Positions 52,842 to 60,961 of a DNA stretch of 64,000 nt are shown one piece after another (position 1 is the stretch's first letter; each line of letters begins with the position of its first letter). Source of the stretch: Hanstruepera flava. Its GTDB lineage: Bacteria > Bacteroidota > Bacteroidia > Flavobacteriales > Flavobacteriaceae. Under the pieces are notes generated by a model. The model saw only the letters and a program-made list of their open reading frames with translations. It was not told where the DNA came from and searched no databases. The stretch spans positions 1-64,000 of the forward strand of contig NZ_JALJCW010000006.1 in assembly GCF_023634025.1 (NCBI RefSeq), written 5' to 3'. A program made the translations under genes and the position numbers.

Positions 52842-53783
52842 TTAATTTTTACAAGAAGGTAGACGTCCGAAATATTTCTTGTAGGCCTTGGTGAAACTAG
52901 ATGGATGCGAATAACCCAATAAATAGCTCACTTCAGTAGGGCTTTTAGCATTATGTTGAATTTCCTCCATAGCAAATTCCATGCGTACCCTGTTTCTGTA
53001 TTCAAAAGGCGGTAAACCAAAAACTTGTTTAAATGCATTCTTGAACTTGGAAGGTCCCATATGCGCCATTTTGGCCAAATCAGAAATGGCAGGGATTTGA
53101 TTATTGGTAGGGTTCCTGAGAATTGTCGAAATTTTGAATAGGTTTTTAAGGTCTTCTGGGTGCAGTTTTCCCGGGTTTATACCTTTTTTATGACTTTTCA
53201 ATTTTTTAAAGAACTGCTGTACGAAATCGAGAACGAGTCTATGGCATTTAATTTTATTATCCATGGCAGCTAACGCTAATGAAAGCTTCTTGTCTAAAAC
53301 AGGATCTAAATCTTCGTAGATTAGACTTTTATCTCGATCAATTAAATCCTTCCAATCCTCAAAGTAAGAACTTAAGAAAGTGTCGCTAAAACGGATAGTG
53401 GCTACCTCAGATTCTACATGAGGTGGTATTTGAGTTTCTATTTTAAGGTCTGGCCCATATAGCAAAATACCGATTGGGAGGTGCTTTTGAAAATGAATGA
53501 CTTTACCGCCAACCTTTTTCTCTTGCTTTATTCTTGATAGGTTGATATGGATAACATACCATTTAGTGTCGATAGGATTAACCGAGGTCATCGAAATAGG
53601 AACTTTGAACGGTGCATTGCCAAAATGATGAAATTCAAGCTCTCCAGGAAACTGAATGTACTTGACAACATCACCCTCAATGATCGCAGGATTTGGCTTT
53701 AGTCCATTATCTGTCTTTGTGAAGTTAAAGTAACGATCGAATTGTTCTATTATATTTTTTGTGATGTCAAGATAAATCTCCAT
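52842..53783 (-). CDS. AraC family transcriptional regulator
   Basis: 313 residues. The C-terminal 100 or so residues are the double HTH of AraC/XylS proteins: ISDLAKMAHMGPSKFKNAFKQVFG (first HTH) and SPTEVSYLLGYSHPSSFTKAYKKYFGRLP (second HTH, with the typical G-Y/F-S-x-x-S-x-F-x-x-x-F-K). The N-terminal 200 residues are a beta-rich sensing region of unknown ligand. Cytoplasmic DNA-binding protein. Its target may be the SnoaL-like gene just downstream; this is a context guess. Confidence 0.9.
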   Translation of the reverse strand: MEIYLDITKNIIEQFDRYFNFTKTDNGLKPNPAIIEGDVVKYIQFPGELEFHHFGNAPFKVPISMTSVNPIDTKWYVIHINLSRIKQEKKVGGKVIHFQKHLPIGILLYGPDLKIETQIPPHVESEVATIRFSDTFLSSYFEDWKDLIDRDKSLIYEDLDPVLDKKLSLALAAMDNKIKCHRLVLDFVQQFFKKLKSHKKGINPGKLHPEDLKNLFKISTILRNPTNNQIPAISDLAKMAHMGPSKFKNAFKQVFGLPPFEYRNRVRMEFAMEEIQHNAKSPTEVSYLLGYSHPSSFTKAYKKYFGRLPSCKN

Positions 53784-53927
53784 AGATAGTTAAACGGTTC
53801 TAGATTTATTGCTTACAACGACTTGTTATGATATCGTTATAATATAAAACAAGTAAGCGCATTTGGCTAATATCTCATGATAAACGAAGTTCGCTTTTTC
53901 CAGCTTTAAAATCCAAGCCTTGTACTC

Positions 53928-54845
53928 TTAATTATTTAAAAGGTTATTTACTTCGTAAAGATTAAACTCTGGGTTATCTTCAAAGAATTGCTTCAAATGT
54001 CTAACATGTCCGCTGCCAAAAATGATTAAAGCTCTATCACCTTCTTTTGTATGTTCAAGAATGTTACGATAAATGAATAAATTTCGCTTGTACCATTCAG
54101 CTGCTACTTCTACGCCAATGTTATTAAAATCAAAAGAGCGCATTTTATACGGAAGTCCATCAATTTCCTTTTCAATCTCTTTATAACTAAACAACACATC
54201 TGAAGTATCTTTTACAGAAATAGCTACGTTGTTGTAGTAATTGTGATTATTCAAGATTTGCTGCCAATCATTCAGATAAACAAGATTTTCTCTTACTGTA
54301 TTCTTAATGAAGTTTTTTTGTCGCTTATCCATTTGAATTTTGTAATCTGTATTGTATTCTTGATACGATTTTATTGAAAGCGTGTCTGCAATATAATCTG
54401 CATAAGGAGCTAAATATGCTCCATGACGGTCTACTGCTATGATTTCTTTAATCTTTAGTAGTTTAGCTAACTTAAATCCTATTTGATAAACTTCGTTTTG
54501 CCCATCTTTAATGTCTTTTAGTGACAAGCGGTTATTTATGTACAGACTAAACAGACTGTCTAGTTTAGCTTGTTGGGAAGGTGAAAATTCTACAAAAATT
54601 TTAGTTGGTTTATATTGAACCAACAAATCAACAACCTCCCGAATTTCGGCCTGTCGCCTTTTTGTAAAATAATCATCAATTTCCAGGTTGTAAGTGTCCA
54701 TTCCAGGGTTATTAAAATGATAGACTCCCAAGATCATCACCTCTTTTGTTGCTAGTGAGGACAACTGTGAGGGTTTAAACTTGTTTTCATTTTGATTACA
54801 TCCGGCAATAATAGCTGATACAATAAAGAATATGATTAATCGCAT
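53928..54845 (-). CDS. DUF5694 lipoprotein (TraB/PrgY-like fold)
   Basis: 305 residues from the ATG at 54845. I chose this over the longer frame from 54911 because MRLIIFFIVSAIIAGC is a proper lipoprotein signal with the lipobox Cys at residue 16. The body matches DUF5694 proteins: KEVMILGVYHFNNPGMDTYN at the start, KPTKIFVEFSPSQQ, EIIAVDRHGAY and, at the end, ALIIFGSGHVRHLKQFF. The GxxH and GSGH motifs resemble the TraB/PrgY and ChaN-like families, some of which are hydrolases or bind heme. The activity is unknown. A possible small RNA or leader lies immediately upstream. Confidence 0.8.
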   Translation of the reverse strand: MRLIIFFIVSAIIAGCNQNENKFKPSQLSSLATKEVMILGVYHFNNPGMDTYNLEIDDYFTKRRQAEIREVVDLLVQYKPTKIFVEFSPSQQAKLDSLFSLYINNRLSLKDIKDGQNEVYQIGFKLAKLLKIKEIIAVDRHGAYLAPYADYIADTLSIKSYQEYNTDYKIQMDKRQKNFIKNTVRENLVYLNDWQQILNNHNYYNNVAISVKDTSDVLFSYKEIEKEIDGLPYKMRSFDFNNIGVEVAAEWYKRNLFIYRNILEHTKEGDRALIIFGSGHVRHLKQFFEDNPEFNLYEVNNLLNN

Positions 54846-54943
54846 TATATTCACATTATGTATTTTATTAGAGTGACAGGCGAAGTTCTTAAAATTAGTT
54901 TTCAAAATCAAGTTAATGCTTTTTTTGACCTATAAAGTTAACC

Positions 54944-55044
54944 AAAAAAATCCCCTGCCCACTGGCAAGGGATTCGCAAATAATCGCATTAGTCTTCAAA
55001 ACCTTCCTAACAATAACTTATTACCATACATAAGTTCGCTCTGA
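54944..55044 (-). ncRNA. Candidate small RNA or attenuator leader
   Basis: The gene-free stretch 54846-55232 contains, on the minus strand, a -7-like TCAATTTG (55056-55049) with a TTG about 22 bases upstream, then about 100 bases ending in a strong terminator (54949-54974). An 11-codon reading frame (MYGNKLLLGRF, 54996-55031) lies inside. It may be an independent small RNA or a leader with a terminator ahead of the DUF5694 gene, which starts 98 bases after the hairpin. Confidence 0.35.
54949..54974 (-). terminator. Rho-independent terminator of the candidate small RNA
   Basis: Stem AATCCC-TGCC / GGCA-GGGATT with one mismatch and a 4-base loop. On the minus strand it is followed by a run of seven T (including two stem bases). 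Confidence 0.8.
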
Positions 55045-55185
55045 AAGTCAAATTGATTATCTGCATTACACTATTAATCAAGGTGTAATATCTTTAAATT
55101 TTATGTATTACACAACTTTACATTTAACGTTTTTAGAAAAGATTTAAACAATTCCATTAACATCATTTTCAGTTAATTGCATAAA

Positions 55186-55209
55186 AAAAGCGACCTCTTG
55201 ATCGCTTTT
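55186..55209 (-). terminator. Terminator after the esterase gene
   Basis: Perfect 8-bp stem AAAAGCGA / TCGCTTTT, 8-base loop, T-run on the minus strand. It lies 24-47 bases past the esterase stop codon. Confidence 0.85.
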
Positions 55210-55232
55210 AATTTTATAGCTAAACGTTTTTA

Positions 55233-56462
55233 CTACCTATTCTCATACTTCTCAATTTTAGCCTTATGGTAGTCATTACCACTAATTTCATAAGCACTTT
55301 TAGCATATATTAAGGCTTTTGCGAAGTCCTCTTGCGTTTCATAATAATCTGCCATGGAATCGTAGGCATTGGCACTATTAGGGTAATACGCTATAGCTTT
55401 TTCAAAATATAGTTTAGATTTATCCTGCTGTTTCATTTCCATATTCATATATCCACACATATTTAAAAGATCTTCAGGATAAGGTGGCACCACATAGCCA
55501 AAGTGCCTTTCCAGTTTCTCTGCACGATGCTCAATAATACGTTGCAATTCAGCTAATTCAGTTTCAGGATTATTTATTGCATCCGTATTTTCCATTTGGT
55601 ACCACTGAAAAAGTGATATCAAACCATCTTTAATAGACGGTTGTGGAATAGTGCCATGTAAATCATTAGGATAAAATTGCCATTCGTAATTAAGTCCGAT
55701 TGATTCATTTGTGTTAATAAATTGGGACAATTCAATATTAGAACGTGCAAACAAAGTATAATCAGAAGTATCTTGCATAACGTTATCTATAGTTATATTA
55801 GAATCCTGCATGTGCAATTGTCCACCTAAAGACATAAATAAACCCTTTCCGGTGAAATTCTTATTCAGAAAATCTGATTTAGCTTGTTTCATAATTTTTT
55901 GATCATCCCAATCTAAACTCGGATCGATACTTATATAATTTGCAAACAAATCTGGTTGATTTAACATGGTATATATAGTAAATAATCCAGCATACGAGTG
56001 CCCAATTAACGTTCTGTAATTGGTTACTGGGTATTTGTCTTCTATGTACGGAATGAGCTCTGTTTTTATAAAGGACAAGAAATGTTTTGCCTCACCATTT
56101 TCTTCATTATAAGGCATTCCGCGTCTTGATGTGATTTTTGAAGTCGTTAAATCTCTAGTTCTGTTTTCGGCATTAGAAATACCTACAATAATCATTTCTG
56201 GCATAAAACCACCACTATAATAATCGTGAACATTAACGACCGTTGGTAACAGTACATCGCCATCTAAAATATAAATAACAGGGTACTTTTCTTTTGAATT
56301 TGCATTATAACTATAGGGCAGTTGAACATAAACATCTCTAGATTCATTAAGAATATTAGAATAGACGCTATCTTTTTTTCCTATTTGATACAAATAGTCC
56401 GATTGGGCGCAGATAGTGTGTTGTAAAACAAAGCCAATAATTACATATAAAACTGTTCGCAT
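55233..56462 (-). CDS. Secreted alpha/beta hydrolase (esterase family) with C-terminal TPR
   Basis: 409 residues. Signal peptide (MRTVLYVIIGFVLQHTICAQ). Esterase-D/IroE-like alpha/beta hydrolase domain: KYPVIYILDGDVLLPTV, PEMIIVGISNAENRTRDLT, nucleophile elbow TLIGHSYAGLFTIY with Ser, and NDLHGTIPQPS with a likely catalytic His. The last 90 or so residues form tetratricopeptide-like helices (YPEDLLNMCGYMNMEMKQQ ... ALIYAKSAYEISGND). Periplasmic or outer-membrane location is expected. Such enzymes split siderophore or carbohydrate esters, but the substrate is unknown here. It lies 23 bases after the ExbB-like gene, probably in one operon. Confidence 0.85.
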   Translation of the reverse strand: MRTVLYVIIGFVLQHTICAQSDYLYQIGKKDSVYSNILNESRDVYVQLPYSYNANSKEKYPVIYILDGDVLLPTVVNVHDYYSGGFMPEMIIVGISNAENRTRDLTTSKITSRRGMPYNEENGEAKHFLSFIKTELIPYIEDKYPVTNYRTLIGHSYAGLFTIYTMLNQPDLFANYISIDPSLDWDDQKIMKQAKSDFLNKNFTGKGLFMSLGGQLHMQDSNITIDNVMQDTSDYTLFARSNIELSQFINTNESIGLNYEWQFYPNDLHGTIPQPSIKDGLISLFQWYQMENTDAINNPETELAELQRIIEHRAEKLERHFGYVVPPYPEDLLNMCGYMNMEMKQQDKSKLYFEKAIAYYPNSANAYDSMADYYETQEDFAKALIYAKSAYEISGNDYHKAKIEKYENR

Positions 56463-56485
56463 TTTGATATATTTAATTTTGTTGA

Positions 56486-56866
56486 TTAATCTTTTTGTAA
56501 GCCTTTTAAAATTAGAATACCAACTCTTGCTATAATAAACGTTAGTAAACCATAAGTTGCTGTAATTAAGGAAACCTTCAGTCCGGCAGCAAATATTGAT
56601 GGGTCAGGATCACCCATGGCTTCAACCGTATCAAAAGCCGTAATTAGCCCTAAAATAGATGCAAAAAAACCAATTACTAAACCTAACAAACTGCTGTCTA
56701 TAGCTAGACGGAGCATTTTTTTAGATTGTCCAGCATTTGATTTTAAACTTGTAAAACCTTTTATTAAAAAGACTACAGACAAGATTAAACATATTGTAAT
56801 TAGAGACATCATTACAGGACCTCCATCTGTAAATGGACTAAATAAAAACGGAAATAGAAAAGTCAT
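56486..56866 (-). CDS. Short MotA/TolQ/ExbB-like proton channel protein
   Basis: 126 residues with three membrane segments (MMSLITICLILSVVFLIKGF, SLLGLVIGFFASILGLITAF, AAGLKVSLITATYGLLTFIIARVGIL). The last two match the channel core of the MotA/TolQ/ExbB family (GLVIGFFASILGLITAFDTVEA ... GLKVSLITATYGL). It is shorter than true ExbB (about 240), and no ExbD/TolR partner gene follows; the neighbour is an esterase. Function is therefore open. First gene of a two-gene minus-strand unit, divergent from lytS. Confidence 0.75.
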   Translation of the reverse strand: MTFLFPFLFSPFTDGGPVMMSLITICLILSVVFLIKGFTSLKSNAGQSKKMLRLAIDSSLLGLVIGFFASILGLITAFDTVEAMGDPDPSIFAAGLKVSLITATYGLLTFIIARVGILILKGLQKD

Positions 56867-57032
56867 AATTTTTGTTTTTTTGTTAATGTATTCAAACTTA
56901 TGGCGTTTTTGAAAATAAAATTATGGTTTTGCGATAGTTAACCTATTTAGCACTGTAGAAAACAAAAATGCAGAAACCAGACCTAATCTTGTTATCTGTC
57001 TATAAAATTAACATTCTAGCGAAAATTCGTTG

Positions 57033-57040
57033 TATACTTG
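57033..57040 (+). promoter_or_regulatory. Putative -7 box of the LytS-like kinase gene
   Basis: TATACTTG, one mismatch from TAnnTTTG, 13 bases before the ATG at 57054. It lies inside the frame extension from the TTG at 57030, which argues against that earlier start. Confidence 0.35.
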
Positions 57041-57053
57041 TAAACAGTCTATC

Positions 57054-58109
57054 ATGATGTTAAAACAATTAATCAAGAAATTAGTTTTTAAAGGAGTATT
57101 GCACACGCTGTTTTGGTGCTGTGTGTTGCTGTTTTTTACGTATTTCTTCGATTCAAATACGTCAAATTATCAAGACACTTTACTGTTTTCATTGTTTTTA
57201 ATGCCCATTACAATGGCAACAACCTATGTTTCCATCTATAAACTCATACCTGACTATTTAGTTAAAAAACGCTATTGGCTTTTTGCAATTTATAGTGTTT
57301 ACACCTTAATAGTATCTACATATTTAATAGTGGTTTCCGTTTTTTTTAGTCTGATTTACCTAGCTGGTTTTGAATACTCCAATATGAATCCGCTTACTCA
57401 AAATATCATTATAGTAGCTTCGGGTGTGTATTTAATTGTGGTAATAGTAAGTGCCTTTAAACTAATGCGAATAAATTTAAGCCACGCTAAAAAAACCAAG
57501 GCTCTTGAAACTAAAATTCTGGAAACCCAACTAAAGCTTAAAGAACAAGAACTGAACTATTTAAAAATGCAAATACATCCGCATTTTCTGTTCAACACAC
57601 TCAATACCATGTATGGCTTTGCCCTTAAAAAAGCCGATGAAACACCAGAGATGATTTTAAAGCTATCAAATCTGCTCGACTACCTACTCTATCAGGCCAA
57701 TAAACCATTTGTATTATTAACTGACGAAATTCAACATATTGAAGATTATATCGAGCTTGAAAAAATGCGCTTCAACAACACCTTAAATATTATCTTTGAT
57801 TATGAAAACGTTAACGACACCACCACAATTGCGCCTATGTTGTTGTTACCCTTTGTTGAAAACAGTTTTAAACACGGTAGTTTAATGGAAGGTGTATTAA
57901 CAATAAAAATTAAGCTGACTTCCCATGCTGATACGATTTCATTTTTAATTGAAAACACTAGTTTTAAGACTGATGATACACCATTACATGGCATCGGACT
58001 AAAAAACATTGAAAAGCGATTGGAATTGCTTTACAGAAATAAGTACGATTTAAATATTATTAATAACGACAAATCGTTTAAAGTAGAACTACATTTAAAA
58101 ACCAAATAA
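57054..58109 (+). CDS. LytS-type sensor histidine kinase (His_kinase/5TM-like)
   Basis: 351 residues from the ATG at 57054; a TTG 24 bases earlier would extend the frame, but it overlaps a -7-like box. Four membrane helices (VLHTLFWCCVLLFFTYFF, LFSLFLMPITMATTYVSI, LFAIYSVYTLIVSTYLIVVS and NIIIVASGVYLIVVIVSAF), a coiled linker, then the LytS-type His_kinase domain with the acceptor in LKMQIHPHFLFNTLNTMYG and ATPase motifs PMLLLPFVENSFKHG and GIGLKNIEKRLELLY. It signals to the LytTR regulator encoded directly after it (no bases between stop and start). Confidence 0.92.
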   Translation: MMLKQLIKKLVFKGVLHTLFWCCVLLFFTYFFDSNTSNYQDTLLFSLFLMPITMATTYVSIYKLIPDYLVKKRYWLFAIYSVYTLIVSTYLIVVSVFFSLIYLAGFEYSNMNPLTQNIIIVASGVYLIVVIVSAFKLMRINLSHAKKTKALETKILETQLKLKEQELNYLKMQIHPHFLFNTLNTMYGFALKKADETPEMILKLSNLLDYLLYQANKPFVLLTDEIQHIEDYIELEKMRFNNTLNIIFDYENVNDTTTIAPMLLLPFVENSFKHGSLMEGVLTIKIKLTSHADTISFLIENTSFKTDDTPLHGIGLKNIEKRLELLYRNKYDLNIINNDKSFKVELHLKTK

Positions 58110-58826
58110 GTGTCAACCCATAAGAATATAAACTGTTTAATTGTAGATGACGAGGCTATAGCACGCGAAGTTATTAGCTCGCATGTATCAAAAATTGATA
58201 ACATAAAAATCGTTGCCAGTTGCAGTCATGCTATGGAAGCCTTTAATATTATTCGCAGCCACGACATTGACTTGGTGTTTTTAGATATTAACATGCCTGA
58301 TATTAGCGGCATCTCTTTTGCTAAATCCATAAACAGTGATATCAAGATTATTTTTACAACAGCCTATCGCGATTATGCTGTGGAAGGATTTGAGCTACAA
58401 GCGGTTGATTATTTATTGAAACCCATTTCGTTTGAGCGACTGCTAAAAGCTGTAAACACCTATTTTGAAGTGTATAAAAACACGCAACAAGAAAGCTTAA
58501 AACCACAAGAAACCAATGCGTTTATGTTTGTACGATCTGATAGACGTATGATTAAAATTGACTTTAATGCCATTGTTTATATTGAAAGCTACAGCGACTA
58601 TATTAAAATACACTTACCAAAGGAAACCATAGTTACGCGAGAAACCATAACAGCCATTGAGGCCAAATTACCCACAACCGATTTCTTACGTATTCACCGC
58701 TCGTTTATTGTTTCTATTGCCAATATTTCGTCGTTTACCAACGAGCATGTTGTAGTTGGCAACCAAGCCTTAACCATTAGCAGGAGTTATAAAAAAGAGG
58801 TGTTAAAGGTTTTGGAGCGGTATTAA
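58110..58826 (+). CDS. LytTR family response regulator
   Basis: 238 residues with a GTG start immediately after the kinase stop. The receiver domain has INCLIVDDEAIAREV, the phospho-acceptor Asp in LVFLDINMPDISG (about 59), and the conserved Thr and Lys in IIFTTAYRDYAVEGF and YLLKPISFERLL. The LytTR DNA-binding domain (about 140-238) contains DRRMIKIDFNAIVYIESYSDYIKIHL and FLRIHRSFIVSI. Together with the upstream kinase it forms a complete two-component system. Its targets are unknown; the divergent exbB-like/esterase unit is a neighbour candidate. Confidence 0.95.
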   Translation: MSTHKNINCLIVDDEAIAREVISSHVSKIDNIKIVASCSHAMEAFNIIRSHDIDLVFLDINMPDISGISFAKSINSDIKIIFTTAYRDYAVEGFELQAVDYLLKPISFERLLKAVNTYFEVYKNTQQESLKPQETNAFMFVRSDRRMIKIDFNAIVYIESYSDYIKIHLPKETIVTRETITAIEAKLPTTDFLRIHRSFIVSIANISSFTNEHVVVGNQALTISRSYKKEVLKVLERY

Positions 58827-58909
58827 GAAGAAAAGCAAGTTTTGTTTATAGTGATCTTGTCAAAATTAAGTTATGACAAAAAATTACTGATGGTTTTTGT
58901 TAGCATGAG

Positions 58910-59310
58910 TTATTTTTTAGATTGAATGTTCAAATCATCAATTTTATTTCCAATTTCATTAGAAAATTCAGTCGTTAAACTTATTGATTTCCTTAACTTG
59001 TCAATTAAATCTTCTAGTTGGTTTAGTAATTTTTTCTTGGCTATATTTAAATCTTTTTGAATTCTTGGAAGAGATTCCACACTCTCATATAATCATCTCC
59101 TACATCCTTATTTATAAGCTCTTGTGGATGAATTTCAGAAATTCCAGGTGCTGAATGAGTTTCCCATTTAATTAAATCAATTATTATATTCTGTTTAACT
59201 CAGAATGTCAAATTTAATTCTTTTGTCACCTCTTCAATGGCAATTCTTTCTTCTTCTAAATCAGAAGGTGAAGCAATAAAAATTGAATATTTTGTTACAG
59301 TTTTTGCCAT
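58910..59310 (-). pseudogene. Decayed DUF4062/TIR-like effector gene
   Basis: Reading from the ATG at 59310 gives MAKTVTKYSIFIASPSDLEE and onwards: EEERIAIEEVTKELNLTF, then an in-frame TGA, then VKQNIIIDLIKWETHSAPG and PQELINKDVGDDY. This is the N-terminal domain (SPSDxxxER ... W-E ... P-G) of DUF4062/TIR-like proteins often linked to NTPases in bacterial defence. After GDDY the frame breaks. A shifted frame encodes a coiled-coil tail (IQKDLNIAKKKLLNQLEDL ... IDDLNIQSKK) ending with TAA at 58910. The middle and catalytic parts are gone. The surrounding 638 bases (58827-59464) hold no other gene. Confidence 0.7.
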
Positions 59311-59391
59311 TTGATTTTATAATTTTTGCTAACGAAAGTTAAAATTTTATTTAAAGAATTCGTGTTCAAGCTATAAACAGTTAAAAACAAA

Positions 59392-59417
59392 AAAAGCGAA
59401 CCATTTGGTTCGCTTTT
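59392..59417 (-). terminator. lpd terminator
   Basis: Perfect 12-bp stem AAAAGCGAACCA / TGGTTCGCTTTT, 2-base loop, with T-rich and A-rich flanks. It lies 48 bases beyond the lpd stop, with a short repeat between them. Confidence 0.85.
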
Positions 59418-59426
59418 ATTATTAAG

Positions 59427-59453
59427 ACCTCTCGACTCCGCTCGAGGTGACAA
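59427..59453. repeat. REP-like palindrome between lpd and its terminator
   Basis: ACCTCTCGACTCCGCTCGAG followed by GTGACAA. Arms CTCGA (59431-59435) / TCGAG (59442-59446). The core TCGACTCCGCTC is identical to that inserted at the dnaK end (7999-8028). Confidence 0.75.
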
Positions 59454-59464
59454 TCCTTTTTTGA

Positions 59465-60865
59465 CTAAATATGCAATGCACGATCATCGGTAGCAGCTAA
59501 AGCCGCTTCTTTGATAGCCTCTGTAAATGTTGGATGCGCATGAGACATTCTGGAAACATCTTCAGCAGAGGCTCTGTATTCCATAGCCACTACAGCTTCA
59601 GCAATCATATCGGCAGCACGTGCACCTATCATGTGAACACCTAAAATTTCATCTGTATTTTTATCGGCAAGGATTTTTACAAAACCATCCAAGTCCATAC
59701 TCGCTCTACTACGTCCTAATGCACGCATTGGAAATTGACCTACTTTATAATCTACACCAGCTTCTTTAAGTTGCTCTTCAGTTTTACCAACAGCAGCTAC
59801 TTCTGGCCACGTATAAACCACGCCTGGAATTAAATTATAATCGATATGTGGTTTTTGCCCTGCAATAGTTTCAGCTACAAAAACCCCTTCTTCTTCAGCT
59901 TTATGTGCTAGCATGGCACCTTTTACTACATCACCAATAGCGTAAATATTACTGGCTGATGTTTGTAAATTCTCATTAACCTCAACTTGTCCTCTATCGT
60001 TTAATTTTACACCAGCTGCTTCAGCATTTAAACCATCTGTATATGGACGACGCCCAACAGATACTAAACAGTAATCACCTTTTATTTCAACTTCTTCTCC
60101 TTTTTTGTTATCGGCTTTAACAACTACCTCATCTCCTACACGCTCAACCGACTTCACTTTGTGAGACACGTTCATGGTAAATTTTGCTTTCTTAAAGACT
60201 TTGTTAAGCTCTTTAGACAATCCTGAATCCATTGTTGGAATAATACGGTCCATATATTCTACAACCGTAACTTCAGCACCTAATCGTCTGTAAACCTGAC
60301 CTAACTCTAAACCAATAACACCACCACCAATAACGATTAAGTGTTTTGGAATTTCTTTTAGTTTCAAAGCTTCGGTTGATGTAATGATACGGTCTTTATC
60401 GATATTGATAAACGATAAATTTGACGGTTTTGAGCCTGTAGCAATAATGGTGTTTTTGGCTTCAATTTCAGTTGTTTCATCACCAGAAATTGTAATATGC
60501 GTGGCATCTTTAAAACTGCCTAAACCTTGATAAACATCAATATTATTCTTCTTCATTAAGAAATCAATTCCACCAGTAGTTTGATCGACTACGGCTTGCT
60601 TTCTTGCAATCATTTTTTCTAAATTCACTTTAATATCGCCTGGAACTTCAATACCATGCTCTTCAAAATGTTTTACAGCATCTTCGTAATGGTGCGACGA
60701 ATCTAAAAGGGCTTTACTAGGAATACAGCCTACATTAAGGCAAGTGCCACCAAGTGTTGCATATTTTTCGATTATTGCGGTTTTCATACCTAGTTGCGCA
60801 CAACGTATAGCTGCTACATAACCTCCAGGTCCAGAGCCAATAATGGCTACATCGTAAGAATTCAT
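59465..60865 (-). CDS. lpd: Dihydrolipoyl dehydrogenase (E3)
   Basis: 466 residues, full length. FAD enzyme that reoxidises dihydrolipoamide of 2-oxoacid dehydrogenase and glycine cleavage complexes, producing NADH. Motifs: FAD loop VAIIGSGPGGYVAAIRCAQLG, redox disulfide GGTCLNVGCIPSKALLDSSH, NAD loop LIVIGGGVIGLELGQVYRRLG, second FAD motif NIYAIGDVVKGAMLAHKAEEEG, and the C-terminal His-Glu dyad region SHAHPTFTEAIKEAAL. It is encoded alone, far from E1/E2 genes as usual in this group, with a good promoter at 60902-60933. Confidence 0.96.
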   Translation of the reverse strand: MNSYDVAIIGSGPGGYVAAIRCAQLGMKTAIIEKYATLGGTCLNVGCIPSKALLDSSHHYEDAVKHFEEHGIEVPGDIKVNLEKMIARKQAVVDQTTGGIDFLMKKNNIDVYQGLGSFKDATHITISGDETTEIEAKNTIIATGSKPSNLSFINIDKDRIITSTEALKLKEIPKHLIVIGGGVIGLELGQVYRRLGAEVTVVEYMDRIIPTMDSGLSKELNKVFKKAKFTMNVSHKVKSVERVGDEVVVKADNKKGEEVEIKGDYCLVSVGRRPYTDGLNAEAAGVKLNDRGQVEVNENLQTSASNIYAIGDVVKGAMLAHKAEEEGVFVAETIAGQKPHIDYNLIPGVVYTWPEVAAVGKTEEQLKEAGVDYKVGQFPMRALGRSRASMDLDGFVKILADKNTDEILGVHMIGARAADMIAEAVVAMEYRASAEDVSRMSHAHPTFTEAIKEAALAATDDRALHI

Positions 60866-60901
60866 ATGATTGTTTTTATTCTGAAATTATTAAAACGAGT
60901 A

Positions 60902-60933
60902 CAAAAGTACGATAATGATTTATGATTTACGAA
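60902..60933 (-). promoter_or_regulatory. lpd promoter
   Basis: On the minus strand, TTCG (60933-60930), a 20-base spacer, and an exact -7 box TACTTTTG (60909-60902). The ATG is 37 bases downstream. Confidence 0.6.
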
Positions 60934-60961
60934 TGAGATTGTGTGAATTTTTTGTGAATAC

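Noticed and set aside
54846-54911. Longer start for the DUF5694 protein
   Set aside because: The internal ATG at 54845 gives a proper lipoprotein signal; the extension does not resemble one.
57030-57053. TTG start for the LytS-like kinase
   Set aside because: Two ATGs follow directly, and a -7-like box lies inside this extension.
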